36,572 nt of DNA from an uncultured Lachnospiraceae bacterium (GTDB lineage Bacteria; Bacillota; Clostridia; Lachnospirales; Lachnospiraceae): NCBI GenBank assembly GCA_944377325.1, contig CALWEP010000127.1, positions 1 through 36,572 on the forward strand, read 5' to 3'. Below are positions 7,558 to 16,527 of this stretch, piece by piece; the stretch's first letter is position 1, and the number at the start of each line of letters is the position of its first letter. The position numbers and the translations under genes were made by a program. The notes beneath the pieces are model-generated. The model saw only the letters and a program-made list of their open reading frames with translations. It did not search any database and had not been told where the DNA came from.

Positions 7558-8761
7558 AGAGCTGTTCGCGAAGAACGCGAAAATCACGGATATTTTTGAG
7601 AATGACGGAATCACATATGCCAGAGTCTGCCTGGAATTCGGGCGAAAGAAATACTGGTACGTGAATATTCCGGAAGAGTGCATCCGCAGTCTGGCAGAAT
7701 CGCTGAGCAGGGGAGAAGCCGCATCAGAATCAAAGAGAAAGCTCGAGAGATATGTGCAGTTCGGAAATCAGATGAGGGATGGATACCGGAAGCTGGAACA
7801 GGCGCGAAAGGCCAGGAAAGCCGCAGGCGGTGAGAGAGACCGATCGGAAAAGCTGCTGGAGCAGGCGGAAAAGGAATACAGCCGCAGGAAGAAAGAGGAG
7901 GCAGTTTATCTTGAAAGGATCAGCGTTTACGCCGGAGTATTTGACGGAATCAGGGATGATCTGATCTGTTTGGCCGGCTGTACCTCGGCACAGTCCTATG
8001 AGGAGCTTTTGGCCAGCATTTCCAACAGTATGCGGAATTTGAAATACCGCATGAAAAAGAACGGAGAGCTTCTGAGCCGGATGACGGCGGTGACGGAGCC
8101 GGAGCCTTACAGAGAGCCGGAAGAGGAGGAAAGCTCCGCTTATGAGAGAAGTATGGAAGAAGGACCGGTTCCGCCGATTATTAAGGAAATGGAAACTCTG
8201 CTCCGTGAGAGCAGAGACGCTGCGCAATGGGAGGACTCTGAAATCAGAGCGCTTCTGGAAGAGTGGAGCCGATTCGCCACGAAGGAAAATAAAGAGGAAC
8301 TGCGCCGGATGAAGGAGGAACGGGATCAGCTTCAAAAGGAGACGGAAGAAGATGAGAAGATCACTGCGAAGAACTTGGAACGCAGGGAGCAGTACCTTGC
8401 GGAGGCCAGGAGAACAGCCGCTTATCTCCAGCTGAGGGAGAAGGACTGGGTTTATTTTCGGCTCCTGCAGATCATGAAGCCGGTTATGGAGCAGATCAGC
8501 CGGACCGAGGACGTACCGGATCAGGCTACGGCCCTTTCTCTGGGACTTCAGATCCGGAAGGGAATCGAAGTCTTCAATGAAGAAAGCAGGAAATATAAAT
8601 TTCGCTGGATCTCCCATGATTCTTTGGAATGCAGAGAATCGGAACGGATTCGGGTGGATTTTATTCCCGGGGAAGCATCCTGGCCCGGACTGTATCTGTA
8701 TTCCGTCCGGGAACCGGAGAAGCTGCTCTGTGTTTCACCCGGACACATATTAACCCTATGA
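7538..8761 (+). CDS. Soluble coiled-coil protein, unknown function, directly upstream of the Hsp70-like gene
   Basis: 407 residues, no membrane helix. An N-terminal globular part (about 1-60, with ARVCLEFGRKKYWYVNIPEE) is followed by coiled coils (about 65-130 and 240-305) around an acidic linker (EPEPYREPEEEESS), and a C-terminal globular part from about 310 ending FIPGEASWPGLYLYSVREPE. GGAGGA at 7529-7534 precedes tandem ATG codons at 7538 and 7541; either may be used. By position (immediately before an Hsp70-like ATPase) it could be a co-chaperone or nucleotide-exchange-like partner, but no GrpE or J-domain motif (no HPD) is present, so this is only a guess. Confidence 0.62.
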   Translation: MMNRTGKELFAKNAKITDIFENDGITYARVCLEFGRKKYWYVNIPEECIRSLAESLSRGEAASESKRKLERYVQFGNQMRDGYRKLEQARKARKAAGGERDRSEKLLEQAEKEYSRRKKEEAVYLERISVYAGVFDGIRDDLICLAGCTSAQSYEELLASISNSMRNLKYRMKKNGELLSRMTAVTEPEPYREPEEEESSAYERSMEEGPVPPIIKEMETLLRESRDAAQWEDSEIRALLEEWSRFATKENKEELRRMKEERDQLQKETEEDEKITAKNLERREQYLAEARRTAAYLQLREKDWVYFRLLQIMKPVMEQISRTEDVPDQATALSLGLQIRKGIEVFNEESRKYKFRWISHDSLECRESERIRVDFIPGEASWPGLYLYSVREPEKLLCVSPGHILTL

Positions 8762-8804
8762 TAATATACCGGCGCTGCCGGGAGGAAGATAAAGAGGAAT
8801 TCGC

Positions 8805-10925
8805 ATGAAAAAGACAAAATTGATCCCGTTATTGGAACAGTTCCATATTCCCCTTCCGGACAAGATCGATTCTTACAACCTGATCGGTCTGGATTACGGA
8901 GACGGGGAAATATCCGTGATGATCGTCCAATGGGATATGATCAAGGGGGGCTATTCCATCAAAGTGCTGCCGCTCAATGAGGCTGCCACTCTGTGGAAAA
9001 ATCCCAACGCATATTATATCAGCCCCACGTACCGGACTCTGGTGGTGGATGTGCGGGAATCGGAGCTTACCAGAAATGACGGAGGAGTAAGATATTACAA
9101 TTTCAAAAAGTGTCCCGGGACGGAGGAGGCGAAGAACAAATTCCGCCTTGATGACGGACAGACCAGGGAGCTTACCTATGAGGAGGTTATGGCCGAAGGC
9201 TTCAACATTGCCGTCAACCGGGTGTTTCAGTGTGAAACGGGGGGACTGATTGACAGAAACAAGCCCACCGTCATACTGGTGGGATGCCCTTCCAGCGAAG
9301 GATGGGAAAATGGGAAAAAAGAATATGCCAGGCTGCTGCAGAGCAGGCTGAAGCTGCCGGACAGCGTGACGGCGCCGGTGTATGTGGCGATTCACAAGGA
9401 GTCCAACGCGGCCCTGGCCCGCGAGCTGGATCCCAAGTGGGGAGAAAAACGGATCAAGCGCAGCGAGGTGATCGTCATTCTGGACAACGGCTCCAGTACC
9501 TTTGACATAACGGTGGTGGGAACTCATGGAATTCCGGAGGGAGGGGAGGACAGCTTTCAGTTCGGAGGCAATCTTCTGGACGAAAATTTGCTGAAGCTTC
9601 TGTGGAAGGAACTGCGGGAGCAGTACGGAAACAGAGAGCCGGTATCCTATCACGGACACAAGCTGGGGCTGAGGATTGCAAAAGAGAATTATTACGGCAT
9701 GGACGGTCAGCTGCAGCTTACGGCTCCGTATACCATTACCTTGAGAGGAGAGGCTGACAAAAACGGGAAGAAACCCAGGCTGACTTTTTTCGTGGATGAC
9801 CGGGTCATGGATCAGGCGATCAATCAGATTCCCGTAACGGCATATCATTTTGAAAAAGCCATGGGCTCTATGATTCTGAAAAAACCGGTTTCCTGCGATT
9901 CCTGGCTGGAGGGATGCAGAACGGTTTACCAGTCATTTTATGATGAGATGAAAAAATTCTTTGTGCTGAAGGGGAATGATCCGGCTCACCCTGTTATTCC
10001 CCATCGGATTATCATGAGCGGAGGCGTGTCCGTTATGCCGGAAGTTCGGCAGCTGGTAAAGGAGGTTTTCGGCGTGGAGCCGGTTCTGACCGATCACCCC
10101 AATTACTGTGTTTCAGAGGGATTGGCTTACGTGCTGATATCGGAAGTGAGAAAGGGACAGTATCTGCGGGATGTGATGAAGCAGGTGAGGGAGAAGCTGC
10201 CCGGGGCCGTTTCTCTGAAGGAATCGGTAATCCGGGCAGGGGTTCACGAGGACTGGGAGACGTTTAAGCAGTCCATGAAAAAGTGGGCGGACAAAGAAGA
10301 GCTTTTATCGGTCAAGGACTGGTATATGGATTATTATAAAAAGGAATTTAATGAAAATCTGAATCTGCCGGTTCTGCAGGGGGCGAAAGCATGGTTTCAG
10401 GAGCAGAATGTGGAGGAAATTATCACCGGTCTGCTCCGGGAAAAATTCAACGCAATCTTTCCGGGATACGCAGACGATTTCCGCTTTGATATGCCGGCGA
10501 TTGATTTTTCCGCGCTGAAAGGGGTCTGCGTTACCATTGAGTCTGCGGCGGCGCTGGTGTTCGGCCAAATGACTGCCAATGAATGCAGCAATGCTGTCTT
10601 CAGTATGGAAAGCTATGAAAAAAAGAGAAGCAAAGCCTGGCGGTCTGAAGGATACGAAAACCTTCTTCACCTGGAGCAGACCATACGCGGAGGAGGATCT
10701 TTGAATGTGACCTATACATATACCAAAAAGGGATTGCTGGGGACAAAACAGAAAACAGGAGTCAAAACCGTATCCTATAAAGGATTGGATCAGATGTACA
10801 GGGACGGCCTGACAGACAGGGTGACGGAGGGAATTCGAAACGATGTGCTGGCTCTGCTGGAGGAACCGTTAAAGGAATATGTGGAAACCATAACTCCGTA
10901 TTTCAATATGACTGCAAGAACGTAG
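8805..10925 (+). CDS. Divergent Hsp70/actin-fold ATPase with a unique C-terminal region
   Basis: 706 residues, cytosolic. The actin-like nucleotide-binding elements are visible: a phosphate-1 strand-loop at LIGLDYGDGEISV (about 26-38), an ESNAAL segment resembling the Hsp70 EPTAAA connector (about 200), phosphate-2 VILDNGSSTFDITVVG (about 221-236) and the adenosine motif RIIMSGGVSVMPEVRQL (about 400-416). The phosphate-1 loop lacks the usual DxGTT threonines, so it is far from DnaK. Residues from about 450 onward are helical and do not look like the DnaK substrate-binding domain; there is no EEVD tail. AAAGAGGA precedes ATG 8805. It is followed after 12 bases by a AAA+ ATPase, suggesting a two-ATPase machine. 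Client and role are unknown. Confidence 0.82.
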   Translation: MKKTKLIPLLEQFHIPLPDKIDSYNLIGLDYGDGEISVMIVQWDMIKGGYSIKVLPLNEAATLWKNPNAYYISPTYRTLVVDVRESELTRNDGGVRYYNFKKCPGTEEAKNKFRLDDGQTRELTYEEVMAEGFNIAVNRVFQCETGGLIDRNKPTVILVGCPSSEGWENGKKEYARLLQSRLKLPDSVTAPVYVAIHKESNAALARELDPKWGEKRIKRSEVIVILDNGSSTFDITVVGTHGIPEGGEDSFQFGGNLLDENLLKLLWKELREQYGNREPVSYHGHKLGLRIAKENYYGMDGQLQLTAPYTITLRGEADKNGKKPRLTFFVDDRVMDQAINQIPVTAYHFEKAMGSMILKKPVSCDSWLEGCRTVYQSFYDEMKKFFVLKGNDPAHPVIPHRIIMSGGVSVMPEVRQLVKEVFGVEPVLTDHPNYCVSEGLAYVLISEVRKGQYLRDVMKQVREKLPGAVSLKESVIRAGVHEDWETFKQSMKKWADKEELLSVKDWYMDYYKKEFNENLNLPVLQGAKAWFQEQNVEEIITGLLREKFNAIFPGYADDFRFDMPAIDFSALKGVCVTIESAAALVFGQMTANECSNAVFSMESYEKKRSKAWRSEGYENLLHLEQTIRGGGSLNVTYTYTKKGLLGTKQKTGVKTVSYKGLDQMYRDGLTDRVTEGIRNDVLALLEEPLKEYVETITPYFNMTART

Positions 10926-10937
10926 GAGGAAGGGCAT

Positions 10938-12800
10938 ATGAGTGACTGGAGCCGTTATCTGGATGAAGCCATATCCAATATGAGCCGGAGAAAAAGGGTT
11001 ATCTATTTTAAATCAGAGAACCGCAGGGTCATCGAAGAGGCTGTGAACCAATCCTCAGCCCTGCGGGCAAAAATAGGCATCAGCGGAGAGGAGGAACACA
11101 CCTACCGCCATATGCTTGCCAGATACCAGTGCATGGATATGACCCGCCTTTATCAGTCCGGAGGAGTGATCGGGACCGTAAAAATTCCGGAAGGAAGGAA
11201 AAGCGGAACGGAGGAAAAGGTAAAGCTGATTCCGAAGGCAGCAGTTCTGACGGACTTCCAGGTGTTTTCCGAAATCGACCGGGGGAAGATGATCAAAGCG
11301 TTCCTTGATTCTCGGGAGCTGAAGGAAGCCGTGCTTTTGATTTCCTCTCCGGAGCTGCTGATCCCGGACGGGCTCTCCGGCGAAATCGAAATGATCGGGG
11401 ACCGGTATATTACCCCCGGAGACATTTATGAAAGGCTTCTCACGGAGGTTAGAAAAGAGGAGGAAGCCAGAGGCAGGACTTTTTTTCAGAAGGATGAGGA
11501 TCTGAAAGCCTATGTCAATGATTTTGTCGGCATGACAGGAGAGCAGGTGAAGGATATTCTGGATCAGCTTCGCGACAGCCTGTGCCCTGGCCTGCTGGAG
11601 GGGGAGCATAAGAAGCTGGTTAAGCGGGAGAGAGTGAAAGAGGCGGAAAAAGATGGGGCAATCCGCTTTATCGAACTGGATCTGGATGAGAAAATCGCCG
11701 GTCTGGGAGGATATGAAAAATGGCTGGATGAACGAAAGGAGGATTTTGCAGATCCGGCCACGGCCAGAAAACAGGGGACGCCCGCGCCCAAAGGAGTGCT
11801 GCTCTGCGGGATTCCGGGAACAGGAAAAACGGCTATGGCAAGAGAAACGGCAAGGCGGTATCAGGTTCCGCTTCTTCAGTTTGATTTGAGCAGAATTCAG
11901 AGCAGCAAACTGGGAGAATCGGAGGCCAGACTGAGCCGCTATCTGGACAGGATCAGCGCCTTCGGAAGCTGTGTCATGCTTATGGACGAGGTGGAAAAAA
12001 TGTTTTCCGTCAATGACAATACCCATGAGGTGAAGCTGGCCATGCTGGGACAGCTCCTGGACTGGATGCAGTCCAGAAAGGCCAATGTGCTCACATTTAT
12101 CACGGCCAACAACATTTCCAAACTTCCTCCGGAGCTGCTGCGGGACGGCAGGATCAGCGGACGTTTTTTTGCTTTCATGCCGTCCAGGAATGACCTGGCC
12201 GCCATTATGAGGGTTAAGCTGAAACGGCTCTGCTTGGACCAGGAAGCGCTGGGAGGAGGAATGTTTAACAGCAGCTTTCAGGCAGTGATTTTAAAGGAAC
12301 TGGAATCCGGACAGGAAATGGACCGGGATCCTTTGGCACGTATCCTGGACCGGATTGCCGAGGATGCGGAGAAGCGCAAGGAGCAGGGAGAAATCCGATG
12401 GCCGTTTATGACGGGAGCCAATCTGGAGACGCTGATTGAGATGACCAACCGGGAGCTGCGCTCGGCGAAGATCCCGGCTCCCTACAGCTATGAAACTTAC
12501 AGTGAGCAGATGTGCCGATGCGCCCTGTCTCCGTCATTTATTCCCCAGGGGCAGTCCAACATGAAGGAGGTTGTGGAGATGTGGATCGGCGCGCAGGAAC
12601 GTCAGTACCAGGATGTTTCGCTCCATACCCTGCTGCCTTTCTCCTGGTTTCAGGACGGGAAATTTACTCAGGAGATCGTTGCCGACAACTCCTATGACCG
12701 TTTTCTGGGAAAGGTTCTGAAGGAAAGAATAGAGGGGGACTGGGAAAAAACGAGGGAGCAGGAGGCGGCCGTAAAAAAATATGCGCAGAATCAGCAATAG
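10938..12800 (+). CDS. AAA+ ATPase, Ycf46-like
   Basis: 620 residues. The N-terminal domain (1 to about 240) resembles that of Ycf46-type proteins: VIYFKSENRRVIEEA near 21-35, then a degenerate P-loop-like fold with AVLTDFQVFSE and AVLLISSPELLIPD. A linker GLGGYEKWLDERKEDF leads into a AAA+ module with Walker A GIPGTGKT (291-298, Lys297), Walker B VMLMDEVEK (Asp350, Glu351), sensor-1 TFITANN and arginine-finger-type RDGRISGRF. The C-terminal 200 residues are longer than in typical Ycf46. Walker residues are intact, so it should hydrolyse ATP as an oligomer. GTAGGAGGAAGG precedes ATG 10938. The pairing with the Hsp70-like gene suggests remodelling of a common target; this is inferred. Confidence 0.88.
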   Translation: MSDWSRYLDEAISNMSRRKRVIYFKSENRRVIEEAVNQSSALRAKIGISGEEEHTYRHMLARYQCMDMTRLYQSGGVIGTVKIPEGRKSGTEEKVKLIPKAAVLTDFQVFSEIDRGKMIKAFLDSRELKEAVLLISSPELLIPDGLSGEIEMIGDRYITPGDIYERLLTEVRKEEEARGRTFFQKDEDLKAYVNDFVGMTGEQVKDILDQLRDSLCPGLLEGEHKKLVKRERVKEAEKDGAIRFIELDLDEKIAGLGGYEKWLDERKEDFADPATARKQGTPAPKGVLLCGIPGTGKTAMARETARRYQVPLLQFDLSRIQSSKLGESEARLSRYLDRISAFGSCVMLMDEVEKMFSVNDNTHEVKLAMLGQLLDWMQSRKANVLTFITANNISKLPPELLRDGRISGRFFAFMPSRNDLAAIMRVKLKRLCLDQEALGGGMFNSSFQAVILKELESGQEMDRDPLARILDRIAEDAEKRKEQGEIRWPFMTGANLETLIEMTNRELRSAKIPAPYSYETYSEQMCRCALSPSFIPQGQSNMKEVVEMWIGAQERQYQDVSLHTLLPFSWFQDGKFTQEIVADNSYDRFLGKVLKERIEGDWEKTREQEAAVKKYAQNQQ

Positions 12801-12817
12801 AAGAAAGGGGGAGAACC

Positions 12818-13897
12818 ATGGAGCGCAGAAATATCTTTTCAGCGGAAGAGGCAGTGAAAAATGTAACAGAAACGGCAGAACGCCTTTACGGCAGGCTTTC
12901 CGGGCAGCCGTTTTCCAGGCAGAGACTGGCGGAGGCTCTGTGCGGAGAGGTGTCGGGACTGCTCAGGGAGCAGAGCCTGGAGATCGTGGAGCGTCTGGCA
13001 GAAGGATTTGAGGAAGGAAAGGGAGAATTTGAACGGATGTATGCTCTTCCGGAGGATGAACTGGAGGCAGATGCGGCAAAGCAGATGGATCGTTATCTGG
13101 AGCCTCTTTCGGAAAGCGGGAAGAGACAGCTGCTCCTTCTCCTCTTTCAGATTGTGTTCCATGACAGCGGCTACAAGATGGACAGCAATCTTTCCGTCTA
13201 TCTGGCCAATATGGATTTTAAGCAGCTGAAGGCTGAAACAGGAAAGCTTTTGAGAGAAAAGGGATCGGAACTGACGGGAGAGGTATTCCGTTTTCTGAAC
13301 GGAAATGAGCAGAATGTACGGTCCTGCAGTGTGAACGCAGCCGGCCGGGAGTTTTCGGAGAAGGAAAATGATCTGATTATGACGGCAGCGGTATACGGAG
13401 CCATGCAGAATGCGGACTGGAAGGTGGCTGCCCCGGAACAGATCGGCAGGCAGGCGGGGTTTGAAAAATCATTTGCTTTAAGGCTGGGAGAGGCTTTGAG
13501 AGAGAACCTGGTCCCAATCCTTCTGCGCCTTCTGGTGATCGCCGCGGCGGGCGCGGCCGTGTACTGGCTGGCTCAGTGGGCGGCGGCCAGTGAAGTCTTT
13601 GCTTTCGCGGCGAACTACCTGACGGAGCATCATTTATGGATCGTACTGATTCCCGGAGCCTGCGCCATGATTCAGTCTGTGTGGACGGAGCTGTTTCCCG
13701 AACCGCTGGAGTTAAATATTGCCGGAAGGGAAGAGGACGCCAGAACAGCGATTCAAAAGCAGTATGACCGGCTGAAGCAGCAGGCAGACTGGGAGGCATG
13801 GCGGTTTGAACCTGAATATGCCCGGGAAGAAGAGACAGAAACGGCGGAGGAAACGGCGGAGGAGATTATTCAGGAAAACGGTGCCATCGAACTGTAA
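12818..13897 (+). CDS. Membrane protein with two predicted helices, unknown function
   Basis: 359 residues. A soluble helical N-terminal region (about 1-225) precedes two hydrophobic helices, LVPILLRLLVIAAAGAAVYW (231-250) and HLWIVLIPGACAMIQSVW (272-289), then an acidic tail with a Glu/Thr-rich end (EEETETAEETAEE). AAAGGGGGAG precedes ATG 12818. Overall layout (large helical N-part, central hydrophobic hairpin, acidic C-tail) is like the next gene product, so the two may be a related pair of membrane subunits. No family recognised. Confidence 0.6.
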   Translation: MERRNIFSAEEAVKNVTETAERLYGRLSGQPFSRQRLAEALCGEVSGLLREQSLEIVERLAEGFEEGKGEFERMYALPEDELEADAAKQMDRYLEPLSESGKRQLLLLLFQIVFHDSGYKMDSNLSVYLANMDFKQLKAETGKLLREKGSELTGEVFRFLNGNEQNVRSCSVNAAGREFSEKENDLIMTAAVYGAMQNADWKVAAPEQIGRQAGFEKSFALRLGEALRENLVPILLRLLVIAAAGAAVYWLAQWAAASEVFAFAANYLTEHHLWIVLIPGACAMIQSVWTELFPEPLELNIAGREEDARTAIQKQYDRLKQQADWEAWRFEPEYAREEETETAEETAEEIIQENGAIEL

Positions 13898-13944
13898 AAA
13901 CATCGGTTGTGTCACAAAGTGAAATGAACCGGGCAGAAGGGCGA

Positions 13945-13960
13945 TGATATAATTATATCA
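13945..13960. promoter_or_regulatory. Perfect 16-bp palindrome containing a TATAAT -10, probable regulated internal promoter
   Basis: TGATATAATTATATCA is self-complementary over 16 bases and includes TATAAT (13948-13953). It lies in the largest gap (118 bases) inside the locus, before the second membrane-protein gene. A -35 at the right distance is poor (TGAACC, 13925-13930). This looks like an operator placed on a -10, giving separate control to the 14016-17675 genes. Confidence 0.45.
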
Positions 13961-14015
13961 ACAAATCGATCATCCTTTCAGACACTGAGAGGGAAGGACA
14001 AAGGAGGCAGGATTT

Positions 14016-15332
14016 ATGGTAAAATTAAATAAAAACGAGATGCAGGCAGTGGAACGGCTGTTTACCTCCCTCTGCGAGTCGGAAGAAAATCTGGACCGGG
14101 AGCTGGAACAGGAATTCGGAGAAAACGGAGGCAGGATCAGGACGGAGCTGGAGGAAGGAGTGGATCGATTCTACCAGCTGTACGGGGAGGATCTTGATGA
14201 AGGAAAAATCCGGAAGCTGCTGGAAGAAAAAACGGAGGGGATGACTCTAAAACAGCAGTTTTCCTATCTGGCCAACGTGCAGACGGCTTTGACTCATGTA
14301 TGCGGAAATATTTTGGAGAACGGAGAATGGGAGGAGATGGCCCGGGAAAATCAGGCAGTTCTTTCTTCCCTGAATTCCGGAATACTGGACGAAGAGGACG
14401 ATCTGGTAGCAGACGGCGTTTCCCGTATGCTGGATCTGATCTCTGCCAATGTGAACGCCTGCGGCGTGCTTCTGATCGGGGAACCGCCCTACGAGCAGCT
14501 GTTCTCCTCCTGCCGGACAGAGAATCTGGAAACGGTGGAGGCCCTGGCGGTGGAAACCAGAGCGGGAGCGGTGAATATGGCTGCGGCTCTGTATATTCTT
14601 CAGGAAAGAGGAGAGCTTCCCTCACTGGGAGAAACCCGTTTTGAAGCCCGCGAAATGGGAGTGACGGCGGCTGCCTTTCTGGAGATAGACGGAGCCTGCA
14701 AAACAGGTTCCTGGGAAACGGCGGAGAAGATTATGGAGAAGGCGGCAAAGACGGCCGCGATTCTGCTGGTTACTTCTCCCGATCTGCTCAAGGACGCCAT
14801 GTTTCTGCTTTTTGTCGGTCTCCTCACTCATTTCAGCCTGTTCTGGATGCTGGTTTCCGGAGCGATTCTTCTGATCAATTTGAGGATCCGGCAGAATACC
14901 ATGGAGGAACAGATGGAGCCGGTATTCCGGGTGGGAGCCAAGGTTACCCGTACGGTTCTTTCCGGAGTATGGGATACGGCGAGAGCGTTCTCTCAGTGGA
15001 TTCACCTTCGTGTGCTTCCCAGAGCGATTCCTGTATGGGAAAAGGGCCGGGATTTTACGGTAAACAGAATTCTTATCCCTGCGGCCGCGTGGATCCTGAA
15101 GGCGAAGGAACGGGCGGTACAGCTTTCCCTGGAGGCAGTGGAAGGAGCGGAACGGCTGCTGGCCTGGATGAAGGAAAAGGCCGGGGATTTTTCTGCCAGA
15201 GTCCGCGCCTACGGTTCCGGGGAGCAAGAGGAGAGCCGTGAGGAGAACGTGGAGCTGGACGAAGAGGAAGAGCCGGTATGGGAAGAAGAACCCTCCTATG
15301 ATTCGGAGGAGCCGGAGATCCTGGTGGACTGA
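14016..15332 (+). CDS. Membrane protein with central hydrophobic segment and acidic tail, unknown function
   Basis: 438 residues. The N-terminal 255 residues are helical and soluble-looking; residues 261-288 (from AMFLLFVGLL through WMLVSGAILL) form one long helix or a tight hairpin; the C-terminal half is amphipathic and helical and ends in a very acidic stretch (VELDEEEEPVWEEEPSYD). AAGGAGG at 14001-14007 precedes ATG 14016. The architecture parallels the product at 12818-13897. The gene opens the second half of the locus, directly before the ADP-ribosylglycohydrolase. No homologue recognised. Confidence 0.62.
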   Translation: MVKLNKNEMQAVERLFTSLCESEENLDRELEQEFGENGGRIRTELEEGVDRFYQLYGEDLDEGKIRKLLEEKTEGMTLKQQFSYLANVQTALTHVCGNILENGEWEEMARENQAVLSSLNSGILDEEDDLVADGVSRMLDLISANVNACGVLLIGEPPYEQLFSSCRTENLETVEALAVETRAGAVNMAAALYILQERGELPSLGETRFEAREMGVTAAAFLEIDGACKTGSWETAEKIMEKAAKTAAILLVTSPDLLKDAMFLLFVGLLTHFSLFWMLVSGAILLINLRIRQNTMEEQMEPVFRVGAKVTRTVLSGVWDTARAFSQWIHLRVLPRAIPVWEKGRDFTVNRILIPAAAWILKAKERAVQLSLEAVEGAERLLAWMKEKAGDFSARVRAYGSGEQEESREENVELDEEEEPVWEEEPSYDSEEPEILVD

Positions 15333-15355
15333 GCGGAAGAAAAAGGGTGATAAAC

Positions 15356-16525
15356 ATGAAAAAGGAATATGCGGATCCCTGTGCGGACCGGATCAGAGGA
15401 TGCTTGGTAGGGGGAGCGGCAGGAGACGCGCTGGGATATCCGGTGGAGTTTCTGTCGGATAAAGGGATCCGAAAGACTTACGGAGAACAGGGGATCCGAT
15501 CATACGTAAGAGAGCGGGAAACGGGATTGGCGGTGGTATCGGATGATACCCAGATGACTATGTACACCGCTACGGGGATCCTCTACGGAGAGCTGCGGGG
15601 ATGGACACGGGGCATTTACGGGAAAACGTATGATTATGTATATGTGAACTATATGGACTGGCTTCACACTCAGAATCCGCAGAAAAAGGAGCCGGGCGTA
15701 TCCTGGATTCGGGAAATTCCCCAGCTTCAGGTAAGAAGGGCGCCGGGAAACACCTGTCTGAGCGCGCTGGAAAGCGGCAGCTGCGGCAGCCGTACGGAGC
15801 CGATTAACGGCAGCAAAGGGTGCGGGGGAATCATGAGGGTGGCTCCGGTAGCGCTTTTCAACAGCTCCGGCGAACAGTGGAAGGATATCCGGCGCGTTGA
15901 TCTGATCGGGGCGGATGTGGCGGCTGTCACTCACGGCCATCCGCTTGGATACATTCCGGCAGCGGCGCTTGTGCATCTGATCCGCAGGATTGTCTACGGG
16001 GGAGGACGGCGGAACGGAACGCTTTATGACATTGCGGCAGAGTGCAGGGAGACTATGGAAGAACTGTTCAAAGGAAATCCGTACCTTCCGGCTTTCCTGA
16101 AAAAACTGGATGATGCGGCGATACTGTCTCAGAACAGCGCTTCGGACCGGGAGAATATCCGCCGGCTGGGAGAAGGCTGGGTAGCGGAGGAAACCTTTGC
16201 CATAGCGCTGTACTGCAGCCTGCGGTATTCCTATGATTTTTCTGCGGCCCTGATCGCCAGTGTCAATCACGACGGGGACAGCGACTCCACGGGAGCGGTT
16301 ACGGGAAATATTATGGGAGCTTTGACCGGCTGCAGTGAGATACCGGAATGCTGGAAGGAAGGACTTCAGTTTTATCCCGTCCTCCTGGAGCTGGCAGATG
16401 ATCTCTATTTTACAAGAGAGATTCTGGAGAAACCGAGGGTGGAACGGAAGGACCTGGAGGAAAGAGGCCTGCTGTCCAAATATGTGCAGGGAAGCTGGAA
16501 GCCGGAAGGAGGATGGGGGGAATAA
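15356..16525 (+). CDS. ADP-ribosylglycohydrolase (DraG/ARH family)
   Basis: A binuclear-metal hydrolase that removes ADP-ribose from protein side chains (or acts on related ADP-ribose conjugates). The 389-residue product carries the expected motifs: RGCLVGGAAGDALGYPVE near residues 14-31, the metal-binding SDDTQMTM (Asp63, Asp64, Thr65), CGGIMRVAPV, THGHPLGYIPAA, and the C-terminal metal site NHDGDSDSTGAVTGNIMG (304-321). All metal ligands appear present, so it should be active. ATG 15356 is used with AGGGTGA 5 bases upstream; an in-frame GTG at 15347 is less well placed. It overlaps nothing and is followed after only 2 bases by a 2H phosphoesterase. This gives the locus an ADP-ribose link, though no ADP-ribosyltransferase is visible in the window. 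Confidence 0.93.
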   Translation: MKKEYADPCADRIRGCLVGGAAGDALGYPVEFLSDKGIRKTYGEQGIRSYVRERETGLAVVSDDTQMTMYTATGILYGELRGWTRGIYGKTYDYVYVNYMDWLHTQNPQKKEPGVSWIREIPQLQVRRAPGNTCLSALESGSCGSRTEPINGSKGCGGIMRVAPVALFNSSGEQWKDIRRVDLIGADVAAVTHGHPLGYIPAAALVHLIRRIVYGGGRRNGTLYDIAAECRETMEELFKGNPYLPAFLKKLDDAAILSQNSASDRENIRRLGEGWVAEETFAIALYCSLRYSYDFSAALIASVNHDGDSDSTGAVTGNIMGALTGCSEIPECWKEGLQFYPVLLELADDLYFTREILEKPRVERKDLEERGLLSKYVQGSWKPEGGWGE

Positions 16526-16527
16526 GT

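Noticed and set aside
7538..8761. Coiled-coil protein as GrpE or J-domain co-chaperone
   Set aside because: No HPD motif and no recognisable GrpE beta domain; only its position suggests such a role.
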